Source: Lumbricus rubellus (lineage: Eukaryota; Annelida; Clitellata; Crassiclitellata; Lumbricidae). From it: DNA of 64,000 nucleotides. Shown piece after piece: positions 1 through 12,555 of this stretch (positions within the stretch are counted from its first letter, which is position 1; each line of letters opens with the position of its first letter). Below the pieces are notes generated by a model. The model was not told where the DNA came from. It saw only the letters and a program-made list of their open reading frames with translations, and did not search any database. The translations under genes and the position numbers were made by a program. The stretch spans positions 47,534,752 through 47,598,751 of the forward strand of contig OX243812.1 of assembly GCA_945859605.1 (NCBI GenBank), written 5' to 3'.

Positions 1-36
1 GCTGTGCTTAGGACGTTGCTCTTCAAAGAGCCGTAG

Positions 37-37
<1 letters not shown>

Positions 38-69
<32 letters not shown>

Positions 70-70
70 A
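38..70. repeat. (CTG)n microsatellite
   Basis: About eleven uninterrupted CTG units. Confidence 0.95.
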
Positions 71-1138
71 TCCGCCGCGTATACAGCCAGTGGAGCGCAT
101 GCATGCAGGCAGCAAAAGCTCTCTGCGTATAATATAGGAATTCTATCCGTGCAGACATATTGGATTTCAAGACAGCGCAAACGACTCCAAGCGTGAAAAA
201 GCAGAAACGACGACGACAACGACGACGAGGAGGACGACGACGACGAGGCTGTAGCCGAACGAGACGTGAATTATTATCAGACGAATACGTGCAAGGAATA
301 GGCATCATAAATAGGTTGCTGCAGGAATAGACCTCAAGAATAGTTTACATAAAAAATAGGTCTCGATAATAACAAACCACAGAAGCAGGTCTCTCAGATA
401 GTAAGGACATTGTACTAATCCGTTGCAGTAATGTCTCAAGACTAACAAAGAAGGTCCACAGAATATATGTAGCAGTAATTGGTCTAGAGAATATAGCAGT
501 ATAATAGGTCATACGTTGCACGACATTCGAAAGGAGACAAGAGGCCTTGTAGGTCTACATTTTGAGCATATACTACAGCCACATTTACAACAATCTTATT
601 TTCCTGTAGAGAGACAAATTCGTTCGTTTTGAAAGGCGTGGTCTTCGTCGTGAGGTTTAAAGTCTTCTACGGTCTTGACAACAGTATTTACAATCAACTG
701 GTTTTCAACGAGAGTCGGCCGATCAAACAGAGCATCGCAATTTGTCTTTCGCTGTTGCTCGTGTGGATTTATTCCAGGCAACAGTGACTGTTCTCATCGC
801 CATTCTAACTAATCACGAAGGATTTTTGTAAAGAGTCTTGTCATAGCCGGTCAAAGGAGGCTTCAAATGTTTCGTAAAGTTGAGTTCACACGTTTGATAT
901 TTGCGCAACGCATATTCTTCTGTAAACAGAGTAAGCATTATTTTTATTCAATCGTTTTACTTAATTGGCAACTTTAAATCTGAAGTAGGCCTAAATATAA
1001 ATGTAGGACATATATACACGTTTTCTACACCGACTGTGATGTGGCCCCAGACCTAACAATTTTTCAATGAATTCCTCGGAATGGATCCTTCTATGATTGA
1101 GTGTCAGGCTATAATTATAGTATAGTAGTCTAGTAACT

Positions 1139-1276
1139 GTTGGCTTCCATATCGTCAGCTGTCCGGTTCTATAGCGTCAACTGTTGATTCCAGAGCGTCA
1201 ACTATTGATTTCCATATATCTATAGCGCCAGCTGTTGAGATCCATAGCGTCAACTATTGACTTCCATTACGTCATG
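1139..1276. repeat. Degenerate minisatellite, GCGTCAACTRTTGA units
   Basis: Roughly five imperfect copies of a ~25-32 bp unit containing TCCATAGCGTCAACTGTTGA-like text. The spacing is uneven, which suggests an old, decayed tandem array. Confidence 0.7.
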
Positions 1277-1535
1277 GTATAAACACAATGCATCTTTGAC
1301 AAAGAAGCCCTGGAAACTCATTCCACACACGCTCTCCTATTAAAGTTAATGTCCACGAATTCGTCGTTTTCAGCGCTGCAGAGAAAAACAACGTCGTTAA
1401 GAGGACAAGATTTATATGCGGTCAATCATTCATTCATATGAAAATATGTACAGAACCGTGTCATGATCAGTCCTCATTATCATGTCATCAGTTATCACAT
1501 CTATCCCATTCTGCCATCCAAGCAGCATGGTGAGA

Positions 1536-1713
1536 ATTGCCGGGGGGTTGGGGTTTCAAACCCCAGTCTTTTCTATAGAGCCCATATTAGAGTCTGTTTT
1601 ACATGCATCAATTCCAAGTGGATCATTGCCGGGGGGTTGGGGTTTCAAACCCCAGTCTTTTCTATAGAGCCCATATTAGAGTCTGTTTTACATGCATCAA
1701 TTCCAAGTGGATC
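1536..1713. repeat. Two-copy tandem duplication, 89-bp unit
   Basis: An 89-bp unit beginning ATTGCCGGGGGGTTGGGG occurs twice head to tail (1536 and 1625) with almost no differences. This indicates a recent local duplication. The ORFs crossing it are products of the duplication and not genes. Confidence 0.9.
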
Positions 1714-2019
1714 ATGGTCCAACCCCTCTAGTTATTTTTCCACCATTCTCACAATGCACCCAAGCGTGTCGCTCGACTCGCTCGATAGATAATTGCGCCG
1801 GTTCATCGTATTCTTAATTCAGCTGCGGTATAGTCTACTCAGGTTGATAAAAGCTGGTTTTGATAATCTGATTATGTACAGATCATAGCTATAGGCTAGT
1901 CTTTATCGATCAACGTGATGTTTGCAATGCTAGAGTTGGCTGAAGTTGAAGAACTTCACCTATGCATGCGAATTAATTGATACAATACATGACAGTCATT
2001 TTTTATTTTTAAATTTCAG

Positions 2020-2200
2020 ATACGTACGTCAACGGTTAAAATATGGTTGCTGCAACTGTTGGGTTAACGGTAGTTCTTCGGCCTCTTCTTCTTCTCCTTC
2101 TTCTGCTCTCAGCCAATCCCAGCCAAGGATGCCTTCGTCTCTTTGCCTATCGAGTCGATGAAGTCTACTACAACTGCGTCACTCGCTGCATGGAGGGCAG
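2020..2200 (+). CDS. Candidate first coding exon of a secreted Cys-containing protein
   Basis: A splice acceptor-like AAATTTCAG precedes 2020, an ATG lies at 2043 and a good donor (GGGCAG|GTCAGA) follows 2200. The 52 encoded residues begin with a strong signal-peptide pattern: a short N-terminus, an arginine, a run of nine leucines, then small residues SANPSQG. After that comes a cysteine segment with spacing C-x14-C-x3-C. The spacing faintly recalls the start of anosmin-type secreted proteins, but that is a guess. No downstream exon was identified before the transposon at 2.3 kb. It could equally be a chance leucine-rich ORF. Confidence 0.3.
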
Positions 2201-2320
2201 GTCAGAGCTCATCATCGATGCATGTATTATGCAGTTAATCCGTTTAAACATTACCCCACAATGTACAATTGTACATACATACATACTTACTCAAGTAGGC
2301 TACATACCTACAGTCACTGG

Positions 2321-4583
2321 TAGTGTGGTCCAAAAACAAAAACCTTCTCAGAGTTGGGCTCCACAACCCCAGTTTTGTTCTATGGCAAGTCAGTATCACA
2401 TCTACCAAATTTTAGAGCGATCGATAAATATTTAGAGGTAGCTTAAGGTCAATGTTTTTTCACCATTTGAGCATAAAATCAGTGTTCTGCGTTGAAGAAT
2501 GTAAGCTTGAATTTGAGTTGAATAAAATCGTGTAATTGTTGCAAATAAAAATAAATGAAGATTTCAAAATGTCAAATGTTTCTATGGGCACATACAGCTA
2601 TTCTTGGATAGCACCTTCAGTGACCTTGACTATCCTCTGTCATCTTCACGAACGTGGCCTTGGAACAAGATGGATAGATCTTCCTGTGCCGTTTCACGAG
2701 CCGAAGAAGGAACTGCTTCTGTTCTTCGTTCTTTGTCAGTGATGAATTGTACCGCTGCATCAAAGCAATGGTACGCTCAGCAGAGTCGTTCACAACTGTC
2801 ATGACCGAAGCTGCCGTCCAGACATCCTGGTACAAGGTATCATAGTGCCATTTCTTAGGATCCTTTGCCAGAAAGCCTTGGGCCTTATCTTTACCATCAA
2901 AGTGCGGAGCGTCAAAGATGACAGGAGTTCTCTCTGTGAAGCAAGATGCAAGGCCAAGAGAGCTGAAGGGTTCTGGTGGATGGTCGAGGCGTTTCACGGA
3001 ACTGATGGATCGTGGAAGGCGGAGGTTTGTCACCATCAGTGTTTTCACATCCGCTCCTATTCTGTCGTCAAACAATGGCAGGCCAACCAAAATTTCGGAA
3101 AAGTACCAAAGATGCCTGCTAAGTGCAGTCAAGGCAGCCTTTGCCACTGTTACATTTGGATATTTATTGAGCTCCTCAAGAAGTAGTTATGTCATTAAGC
3201 GGCGCTCTAATAGGCAGAGGAGCCTCATGCCAGAATCGAACATAGACGAGACTCACACACAGTGCCATCTCCTTTACACTGCGCTTCTCTTTGGCAGTTA
3301 GAGAGAACTACTGTTTGAAAAGAAATATTTTAAGGCTATTATAGATGGCTTTTGCCATCCAACGCTCGTGATGGAAAGCTCCAGGCGCCCGAAAGGAGAC
3401 CCTTGACCCATTTTCACCATCCAGGAAGATCAAGCTGAGTTTCAAGAATTCTTCGTAGTCTTCTCTTTGATGTGATCCTTCCAGCGCGGCCTTGCAGAAT
3501 TTTACCATTTCTTCTCGAAGAGCAGAAGTGTGTGCAGTGAATATGTCACTTCAAATATCGCCTTGTCAATGTTGGGCCAGCTTTGCTGAAACCTCTTGAA
3601 CATAGCAGCGCATGGTCCTCCAGTCGGTCCAAATAGCGATCCGAAAACAGCAGCAAGTGCAAGTTCCATGACATGATGGTGGCAAGCCACTCACACTAAT
3701 TCTTATTCAGGTGCATTCTCAATAAGAGTGCGTTCTTGAGACCAGTATTGCTGGCAGTGGTATCAAACACTAATCCATGAACTCGATTCTGAAGACCCCA
3801 CTCATCCAGTGTGCTCAGGCAGGCTTTTTGCTTTTTCTTTACCAGTTCCACGACCAATTTTTGGAACTCCCAGTAAAATCTCTTCCCCGTCACCTGTGAC
3901 AAGTACTGCAATTCTGTCGACTGTTTCTTTCTTGCCAGTAATGTCAGGCAGAAGTTTACCATCCCAGTGCAGGAACAGCGGCACATTGCCAATGACCGGA
4001 TGCCCTGTCCATGCATTTACCCTCCTCTTCACGGTTCTTGCAACGTGATCGTCGGATAAAACTTCTTGACAAACTCATCGTATTGACATTATGACCAAGA
4101 GCTTGTGCAACTGCACCAAGAATATATGTGGCACTTCGGTCTGGTACATTGTTTCGGTCCAGAGCAGCAGTGACATTAGGATCTGTATGGATATTGAACT
4201 TTGCGCGCTTTGGCTGGGATTTCAGGTGCGCTTGGAACTCGTCATCAGAATCAGAGGAGCAGGAAGTCAACGAAATCAGAACGCAATGGAGTAGTTAATA
4301 ATGACGTATTGGTATTTTTAAACACCAGTGTAACCCAACAGTTCAAAATTATGTAAGTAAGCAGTTCTAATAATGATTTGTCTGAGTGTTAGATAGCAAT
4401 GTAATAACTTTCAATAAACAATCATTATGAGGAAATTGTAAGGATTTAAGCTACCTCTAAACGTGCTCCAATCAGCTTCAAATTTGGTACAAATCTTACT
4501 TAGAAGAGGTAGAACAGATTTAGACTTGTGGAGCAAAGTTCTGCTAAAGATGATTTTTTACCATTGTCACATGGACCACACTG
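2321..4583. mobile_element. Degenerate DNA transposon with long imperfect inverted repeats
   Basis: The outer ends AGTGTGGTCC (2322) and GGACCACACT (ends 4582) are inverted copies. Similarity continues inward for ~130 bp: both arms share GGTAGCTTAA, TACCAAATTT and CTCCACAA blocks in the same order. Between them lies a transposase-like pseudogene on the - strand. No clear target-site duplication was seen, so the boundaries are approximate. The superfamily could not be assigned. Confidence 0.7.
2617..4270 (-). pseudogene. Transposase-like pseudogene, broken into several frames
   Basis: At least five overlapping - strand frames (4270-3956, 4016-3696, 3690-3502, 3508-3308, 3147-2617) together look like one ~500-residue protein read N to C. 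Visible motifs are VFDTTASNTG, then CHHHVMELALAAVFG and FKRFQQSWPNIDK, then GAFHHERWMAKAIY, and finally LSRHLWYFSEILVGLPLFDD and NDSAERTIALMQRYN. I know this motif order from a family repeated in many invertebrate genomes and usually annotated as hypothetical. The DTTASNTG and CxHH blocks resemble RNase-H-fold DDE transposases with a C/H motif. Its position between inverted repeats supports a transposase. Frame changes near 4000, 3695, 3505 and 3300-3150 make it non-functional. Confidence 0.65.
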
Positions 4584-4589
4584 TCCTAC

Positions 4590-5557
4590 ACATAATTATA
4601 AATGCATACCCACAATCCCACATATGAATGCAGTTCATCCGTAGATGAACCTACACATAATTCTGCATGCATAGGCCTACATATGTGCATATTGCATACA
4701 TACCCACTGAGTCCTAGATCGAGCGCCAGAGACTGATCATTTGGGTGCGATCAGACAGGTAGAAACGAAGACAAAAATTTAATTAGAGGAGAACCCTTGA
4801 GTCCGCAGGAGGTTTCAAGTCATTGTAAAAACCTTGTAATCTGCCAGCAAGAATGAAAAAACTTTGATCTGCACTGTGTCCCTTCGCATCTGCAGAGACT
4901 GCACAGTGTGTTTGTGTGTGTTTGTTTGTTTGTGTGTGTGTTTGTGTGTTTGTGCATGTGTGTTTGTGTGTGTGTGTGTGTGTGTCCTACTGCACATACA
5001 CAGCATATTACTATAATGTGCGCTTGTATTTATCTATACACGCATGCATGCAATCACACGAAGGTATGACTTTTCAACCACAATGTGGTGCTGACCAATT
5101 CCTCCTCCCATCCATCCGCTATACACTCGTTTCTGTCTTTCTACCAACTTGACAGGCCAAGGTGCTACTCATCAGGCGGTCGGTCGGGCGGTCGGTGTTC
5201 TGCAGCTTCCCGTCAGGAGCTTTGGTTTCAAAGCATCGGCATCTATTATGCTTGAATCCATGCACGCTTTTCATCGGCTCCGTTCCTATCGACTCAGTAG
5301 CAATCGGTCTCAATTTGAGACAATAATTTTGTCAATTTTAGACAATCATGAACCGTTGACGCGTACTAATATTACAGAAACTGAGAATTGCCTTTCCCCC
5401 TTCAAATGAGGTTGTCTGGCTTCTGGACCCCACGGTGATTATGGCTCGTCATTAGACATCGATCCATTCTCGACCCCTTATTATTAGCAATCTTCTCGTC
5501 ACCACAGGCTGCATCAGACGCATAGTCAATCATCTGCAGAAACCGAAGGAGTCCAAA

Positions 5558-5592
<35 letters not shown>

Positions 5593-6290
5593 CAGCAGCA
5601 GTAGACTTGTATACGACGTCAATAATCAGCTTTAGATTTTGCACAGTCACCAACTGATCAGTCCAGCAAGGTATACTGCTTGGAAGAAACGACTCTCTTC
5701 GGCGCATGCGTAGTAGTTCTGCTTCAGTGCTTTGGTCGCATTAACCCAGATAATAAAGCTGAAGCAGTACATTAACTGGCTATCACATCGACGCCAATGT
5801 GATCAACAACAACGTCTTCGCCCTTTTCTTTCTCAAGCCGGCAATGATGACGCTCCAATCTCAAAACCTGTCAAAACACCCGAGGCAACTGCATGATTAG
5901 ATGACTGTGGTATTGATTATGATAATCATGTTGACGAACCCTGCAGTAACTTATAAAGGAAATTAAGTCATGATAGTGAATTGCATTGGCAAATATATAT
6001 ATGGAGCCGGGCGAAGGAGGGGTGGGGTTAAAGACTGATATTATGGGAAACAGTGGAAGGCCAATTAATTAATAACCCGTTGGACTCGTTGGAGGCATGG
6101 TAGGCATACGCCATACACTGGCATACAGTGTCAGTGTAAACCAAATGCTATAAATTATGTGACGCCAGAACTCAAAACCCGTCGTTTGAAGATTCCTAAA
6201 TACTGCGCTAGAAGCAGAAATATTAGAGGGGTCAAAACATGAAAAAATCTTTTATGGTGTACCGGTATTTGCATTGACAAATATGTCTAC
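4590..6290. other. Intergenic, no gene recognised
   Basis: It contains a TG/TTTG microsatellite (about 4910-4985) and a short AGC run (about 5562-5602). The AGC run creates an alanine-rich shadow ORF. Nothing else is supportable. Confidence 0.6.
4910..4985. repeat. (TG)n/(TTTG)n microsatellite
   Basis: Alternating GTGTGT and TTTG blocks, imperfect. Confidence 0.9.
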
Positions 6291-6292
6291 TC

Positions 6293-7468
6293 TAGGGTGA
6301 CCATACGTCCCGGTTTTCCGGGACATGTCCCGGTTTTTCGTGATGCGTCCCGGTGTCCCGACGACTTAGGCAAAAAGGCCAAATTGTCCCGGTTTTTCAC
6401 AAGTAGGAAATTTTGATCTTGAAAGTGTGTTTTTATGTAAATTACAGAACAAAGTAGGCTACAGTTTATAACCCAATAAGTCGTAGCAAAAGAGAATCTG
6501 TCAATTTACATGGAATATAATATTAGGGCCTACATCTTCGTATTGTAGGCCTATTGTATTGTATCTATAAATTTATAAAGCGCCTCTCACAGTGCACACC
6601 AATCAGAGGCGCTCCCAGTACGTTAGACCAAGAGAGAGAAAAATAGTCTTGAGACACCAAAAAGAGGCATTTGTCCCACCAGTTAATATGGAGGAACGCG
6701 TTGAAGGAGAAAGCTGGTTCCACAATGCCGGGCCAATGAGAGCAAAGGCACGCATTTTAGTCAAGGCAGTCCTAGCTCGCGGGACGAAGAGATCATGCCG
6801 ATCAAAGGAGCGTAGCGGGCGAAGAGAAGTGGCCGAGGTCGGCAGATGATCTTTGGTAGTCTAGTGAATTTAGTTAGGCTAATTGATTTAAAGGATCATC
6901 AAGGAATCAAGGTGTAATGAAAAGTCTTTGTAATAAGTTGTCTACAATAATAATGGCGGCGCCAGATCTATAGGGCCTACATGTATGTCGTTTTCTGCAG
7001 GTCGTCAGGGTCGCAATGCAAGTTTGACCGCTCATGAGAGCACTGAAGTTACTGAACTACACCAAATTCTTTCGACAACTTAAAATGCTGTAATTGTATT
7101 GTGGAAACTTTAAAGAAATCTGCTTGTGAGGCACAGTGAGGGGCATATATTCCCTCCCTAAGCCACCTTCCCTGCTCGGCGCTGAACGCATCGACGGTCG
7201 TCCGCCGGACGCTCCTGAGTACCAACTGTGCACCGATTGAGAGAATCTTCTCAATTATAAAAGAGTAGGCCTATTGCACTGCACTAACTAGAGCAGGTTG
7301 TAAATTTCTACACCGAAGTCTAGGCTCAGCATAAAATTCAACTCAGCCTATAGGACTCGGCCTTCCATCGTAGGCTTATTGCCATGTAGTTAAAGAATTA
7401 GGCACACGTACAATTTATATTTTCCAAAAAGTGTCCCGGTTTTTGATGGTCAGAAAATGGTCACCCTA
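6293..7468. mobile_element. hAT-like non-autonomous transposon, 1176 bp
   Basis: It begins TAGGGTGACCATACGTCCCGG-like and ends with the inverted AATGGTCACCCTA. It is flanked by a perfect 8-bp duplication GTCTACTC (6285-6292 and 7469-7476). Internal GTCCCGGTTTTT motifs sit near both ends. The TIR type and 8-bp duplication fit the hAT superfamily. It has no transposase. The middle is occupied by a LINE 3' end, so the core element is shorter than its present length. Confidence 0.85.
6556..6850 (-). mobile_element. LINE 3' end (CR1/L2-like) inside the hAT element
   Basis: On the - strand the sequence reads ...GPALWNQLSPSTRSS... to ...YWERL and a stop. It is followed by a stem-forming tail (GCGCCTCT...AGAGGCGC) and TTTATAAATTTATAGAT. 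The ALWN-LP/LS-R motif is the conserved C-terminus of CR1/L2-type reverse transcriptases. The same ending (WERL stop) recurs at 14.3 kb, so this is a 5'-truncated copy of one family. Confidence 0.7.
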
Positions 7469-7479
7469 GTCTACTCTGA

Positions 7480-8480
7480 GTACTCTCAGTATCTGCCATT
7501 AAAAATTTTAAGTTCAAATAATTATTTAGTTGAAGAAAAATGGCTTTGAACGCAGGTGGTGTTAAGATTTGCTCTGAAACAATGGCTCAATGAGCATGTT
7601 TTCAAAGCTAAAATTCGCCATGAAAGACCGAGTTTTTATGCGCCCACCGGACTATGCTTTTTAGCCCTTTGTGCCACTAACGGTCTATTTATACAACACT
7701 CGTATACACAGCACGGTTCGCCTATGCTATATAGGTCGCAATAATTGTTTCCTAAAATTAAATCATGAATAGGCGTATAAGCTTAGGCCTACGTTCTTAG
7801 ATTGAGCAGGATGGTTAATTATTTGTTTGAAGTATTAGACTCGTTCATCCTATTTCATGTCTACGATGAATAGACTGCCGTCTACACCATGCAAGCGTTT
7901 GTTTAATTTAATTAAATAATTCATTCGTGTTCTTAAATTCCACAGTTGCCACAATTTGGAAAATAGTAGATCTATTTTCATGCCGTTTGCTGTGTTTGAT
8001 ACAGAATATAACCATTTAGGGACAAGCAAAACTGCAGAAGAATCAAATAATGGTTGCTGAAAATAAATTTAGCCTACATTCGGGATCTCTGAACTAGGCC
8101 TACATGTTTATTATATAAGCTTACCGTATGGCAGGCAAAGCACATGCCTGCATATTCTTATTAATACAATATACATCATTGGATTATTGTTTAGATATGA
8201 AACCATGCAATGCATAATTAATTAATACCACCAATTTCATCGTGCACGGTCTTCAGTCTTGCTTGGGCCAACCTATTATAGGCCTATATAGATACAACCT
8301 CTACATATAGCCTATGATATAGGCCTACAGCTGTGTATATAGACCAACTCATCACCCTACAGGTTTTCCATTCTAAATTGAAGTCTCGCCCCTTCACCTA
8401 ATCCGTCCCATCCATCGCCTTCCAAGCTCACGCGTGTTCAACAAAACCCGCCTTAGCAACTATTAATTAATCTCGTCTCT
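7480..8480. other. Intergenic, AT-rich, no gene recognised
   Basis: Repeated TAGGCCTA palindromes and AT-rich text. No exon, RNA gene or mobile-element end could be supported. Confidence 0.5.
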
Positions 8481-8589
8481 ATGGCAACCGGACTCCAACC
8501 ACCGCTGGGCAGAGATACATGTATCTGGACAACCCTCTGGGTTAGAGTCCTCGTGAGTAAGACGGTGCCCTGCGCTTATCTTTGTAGGG

Positions 8590-8706
8590 CATTACCCCGA
8601 CAACTACCCCCCGTGCCAATTACCCTCCGGACAACTACCCCCGTACCAATTACCCCCCGGACAACTACCCCCCGTACCAATTACCCCCGGACAATTACCC
8701 CCAGTT
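8590..8706. repeat. Minisatellite, ~30-bp unit ACAACTACCCCC/CAATTACCCCC
   Basis: About four units of alternating GGACAACTACCCCC and GTACCAATTACCCCC. These produce a Thr/Pro-rich shadow ORF. Confidence 0.85.
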
Positions 8707-8779
8707 ATTTTTCGACGATTCCCATTCTGATTCGTCGAATCCTCGACCCAATCCATAAAGACAGATCCAGCCAATAGAC

Positions 8780-9420
8780 GTTGACTTCTATAGCGTCGCT
8801 TACATCATTACATGTTATAGTTATAGTAGACACAAAGTACTGATCGATGGTTGCTAGGAGACAGACCTATAGGTGCCATACCTCTGTATCAACACTCTTC
8901 ATCCTATCAATTCTTCCTTCCTCTTCTCCGCATTTCCATTCGCACTTCTCTTTTTCTGCTATTTCTCATCGAATATCTTCTTTGTTTTTACCTCATCCAT
9001 GCGCTCCAACCAATTTTCATTGTCCTCATCGTCCTAATCTCCTCTCCTTCTTCCACATCCTCAACTACTGCTATTCCTCCTTCTTCTTCTCCTCTTCCAC
9101 CTCCTCCTCCACCACCTACGTCTCCTATTTCTCCTCCTTATATTTTCTCCTACAATATTCAGACCTATATAATTATCCCACCCTGCGCAGGTCTTGTAGC
9201 TGTAGCTTTGACCGGTCATCCTAATCCCCCCATCTAGTCCCCCACTACATCGCAGTGTGGTGGTCGAGGTCGCTCCTCTACCGCCCGACCGACCGTCCTA
9301 TCAGCCCGTCATGAACATCCTGCAGCAGCGGACGATGTTCAGACGCCGAGGACTAATTCGTCACTCGACGAAATGAGAAAAGACGGCGAAGACAACGGAA
9401 CGAAACGACCTGTGAATATC
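8780..9420. other. Intergenic, pyrimidine-rich
   Basis: A CTT/CCT-rich tract (8880-9150) gives two overlapping Ser/Pro-rich ORFs that look like composition artefacts. No exon borders were recognised. Confidence 0.5.
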
Positions 9421-9424
9421 TACA

Positions 9425-9533
9425 GGATGAAGAAGAGGAGGAGGAAGAAGAGGAGGAGGAGGAAGAAGAAGAAGAAGAAGAAGAAGAAGAAGAAGAAGAA
9501 GAAGAAGAAGAAGAAGAAGAAGAAGAAGAGTAA
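9425..9533. repeat. (GAA/GAG)n microsatellite
   Basis: About 35 GAA or GAG triplets, nearly perfect from 9462 on. The Lys-rich and Ser-rich ORFs in all frames here are artefacts. Confidence 0.95.
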
Positions 9534-9574
9534 GAAGCCAGATTGTCCATGGATGGGATGGCTTACTTCTTGCT

Positions 9575-9700
9575 GGCTGGGCTCTGGTGGGTGGGTTGGT
9601 GGATGCAAGGATGGGTGGATGAGTTTATGTGGGTTGGTTGGTCGATGGATGGATGTTAGATGACTGGGTGGGTGGGTGGGTGGATGGATGCAAGGAAATA
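9575..9700. repeat. GGTTGGTGGATGGATG minisatellite
   Basis: Imperfect copies of GGTGGGTGG/GGATGGATG over ~125 bp. Confidence 0.8.
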
Positions 9701-10094
9701 GTCAAAGAAAGATAAAAAAAAGCAGTGGGGTGGGGGGATGATCGGTAGGACACATTTAGGGCTTACAGCGTTAATGATCCGATCAGTCTTATGATCTGTT
9801 GGCCAATCGACAGATGTGATCGATGGACGCGTAGGCCTATATAATTATTATAATGAGGAATCGGTGCATCATATCCCCTTCCCCAAGCATGGTCTCTTCT
9901 GCTTATGTTGGTCGTGTGTTGACTGTTGATCAATGATCGTCTGATGATGATTATTTCAGTTGTCAGTTTCTGAGTCCAGCGACTTGCAGACAATGGTTGC
10001 AGGAGGAATTCTGCATGCCATGCTGCTCACGGAAACCATCCGACTGCACGTTACGAAAGGAACAGGACTACAACAGCGCATGCAATAACAGGTC

Positions 10095-10305
10095 CGTCAT
10101 CTCTCTCTGTCTATACGTCTGTCTGTCTCTCTGTCTCTGTCCCTCTCTGTCTTTGTCTGTCTCTCTCTATCTCTGTCCTTCTCTGGTGGGTTAGGGTTTC
10201 TGTCTCTGTCTGTCTGCATCTCCCTCCGTCTCTGTCTCTGTTTTTGTGACTCTGTCTCTGTCTCTGTTTCTGTCTCTGCGACTCTGCCTATGTCTCTCTT
10301 TCGAG
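10095..10305. repeat. TCTG/TCTC-rich satellite
   Basis: Imperfect TCTGTCTC repeats. The Arg/Glu/Thr-rich ORF on the - strand is a product of this composition. Confidence 0.9.
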
Positions 10306-10309
10306 GAAT

Positions 10310-12004
10310 AATTAATGGATTTCTTTTGAAGGTCAAGGTTCAACTTTTCAGAAATGCTTTCTTGTATAAACTGCCCTGAATTGAGGATAACACAAGTGTG
10401 GCTTATATAGGCCTAGACCATGGCATTGAGCCATCTGTATATGGGGACAAAGTTTCAATATTCATGGAGTGAATTAGACCATGCATGCATACTGCAAGAT
10501 AGGATAGTTATAAAAGCTCACATCGTCTGCATGGCACGTATAATGGCGCTGCTAAAGTGGAATTCCATCTTCATTCATCTCTCGCGATCATCGACATAAT
10601 AATATTATTATTATTGTAATAACTTCATTCATCACTTCAGATGAGTTTTTCGATGGAATGCGCTATGCCTATATAATCAGCTTTTCGATTTCGTCGTTTT
10701 AACCCGATTGACCTCTGCACCCAATCCAACATCTGCCTCAGTGATTATTTGCTTCGTTTGAATCCATCTCAATAGCACAGAAAAGCAGCTTCCATCAGCC
10801 AACTGGAAGCCCAGATTGTAAACAAAAGTAGACTGATTGTAACAGCTGTGCTTTTCTGTCATGCATTGCACTTCCAAACTTTTCTGTCTGTAAGGCTTTG
10901 GTTCTGAAAACTGACGTTTGCAGGTTTGCGCCTGCTGATTATTACACAGGCTTTGAAGCTAGAGATCTTGAAAGTGGCTACATAAATTCCGATTGATCGA
11001 TCGATCGATTGATTGATTGATTGATTGCATAGCGATGATGTGAGGCTGTGCTATAATTGTTTTTCACTTATCTTGTCTATCCTCAGTATCAGAATGACTG
11101 AGCTTGATCGAGTAATAATTGCAATAACATGCATGCGAACTATTATATAGGTCTATGTTCGTTGTACATGTAGCCTACATGTATGTATGTGAGTATATAG
11201 CATGCATCTGAGGTTTATGAAGAGCATTTTAAGAACCCTAACTCAAGCGTTACCGTGTGATTTTCGTTGTCTATAAAGTATTTGATTACTTGCAATTTGC
11301 ATATTAACATAGCTGGTTTATTATGCTTACTCTAATATTTGCCTACTTCTCAGCCTATTTTCTTTACAGGTAACCTATGCTGCAGTGGGTCGATGAAACC
11401 GATGTTTGCCAGAAGATGATGACAGCATTTATAATATTATTCGCTCATCAGCAAGATGCCAAGAACTCTAGACTAGACTGTTACCACTAAGATGTCGATG
11501 ACTATTTTAGCTATCCATCTATCCATTCAGCATTGATAGTCTAGTCGTTTATGCAGAGGCCTGTAATAATAATATGTAGCCTACATTGCAACATGCCGGG
11601 AACTGGATCAGTGACTGTACATTATATAATACTCAGCAGCACCAAAACAATCCGAGTGAAAGTTTAGTTTCTTCGTTAAAACGCAAAAAAATAAATGAAA
11701 ACAGATAGAAGACTTCAAAACGGAATATATTCTTTATCGCTGAATTACACACTTTGCATTATCGCATATAATTATGCAGTAGCCTAGATTGTACTTTATA
11801 AGTATATAATAAACCTAAGGATAGTCTATACGCCAACCAAGAAGCTGCAAGATTATCGACGTCTACCAATCCATTCTTTCGATGGCACCATATACTGCAG
11901 GAATGACAGGTGCATATCCAATACCTGTTAGGCTGTTAGGTCTGCGATATCCACCACCTGATCCATTTACTGAATCGGCATGCAGCAGCATGTATAGCTT
12001 ATGA

Positions 12005-12005
<1 letters not shown>
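10310..12005. other. Intergenic, no gene recognised
   Basis: A short GATT run near 10,990-11,030 and scattered TAGGCCTA or GCATGCATG words. The ORF at 10,677-10,877 (-) has no family resemblance I can name. Confidence 0.5.
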
Positions 12006-12008
<3 letters not shown>

Positions 12009-12042
<34 letters not shown>

Positions 12043-12046
12043 GAAG
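12009..12046. repeat. (AT)n microsatellite
   Basis: Perfect AT dinucleotide run. Confidence 0.95.
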
Positions 12047-12555
12047 CTGCGCAAGCTTAACGTTAGGAACTTTCTTATTGAATACAACGTATTAGCCTAA
12101 GCTATATGTATACAGACTTATTGGCAATTTTGTGGTGAAACGGTAGGATGGAAGATTTCATACGGGCTTACATAATCTATATAAATAAAAATGTAACCGC
12201 GTTTGGCACGGCTTCAAAGATCTCCGAACTTTCTTCATTGATTGCTTTCGAAACTTCACCAAAACGTTTAGTTCCAACACGGCCGGGTTTGCAGAATGAT
12301 TTTTGGGAAAAAGCGCAATGTTTTAAACAAAAAAAGCAACTTTGCAAATTCTACCGTTTTCAACCCATACGCCTGTCGATAAACTTTGCCTTCCAATTCG
12401 GGCGCCATTCAAACGGTTGTTCAAATGTGTTCCGTTTATGTAGCGCATTTCAACACATCCCATTGCGGCCTTCTTGCTGAAGAGTTTTATGGCGCTATCC
12501 GCGTCGCTATTGGAGAGGGACGGTGTGAGGGAGGAAAGGACGGGAGGGAGCGGGA

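Larger units (their letters stand above)
1..1530. other. Intergenic, simple repeats only
   Basis: No convincing coding exon is visible. The stretch holds a CTG trinucleotide run (about 38-70) and a GAC/ACG-rich run (about 205-245). From 1139 to 1276 there is a degenerate tandem repeat built on units like CCATAGCGTCAACTATTGA. The single 61-codon ORF here has no recognisable features. Confidence 0.6.
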
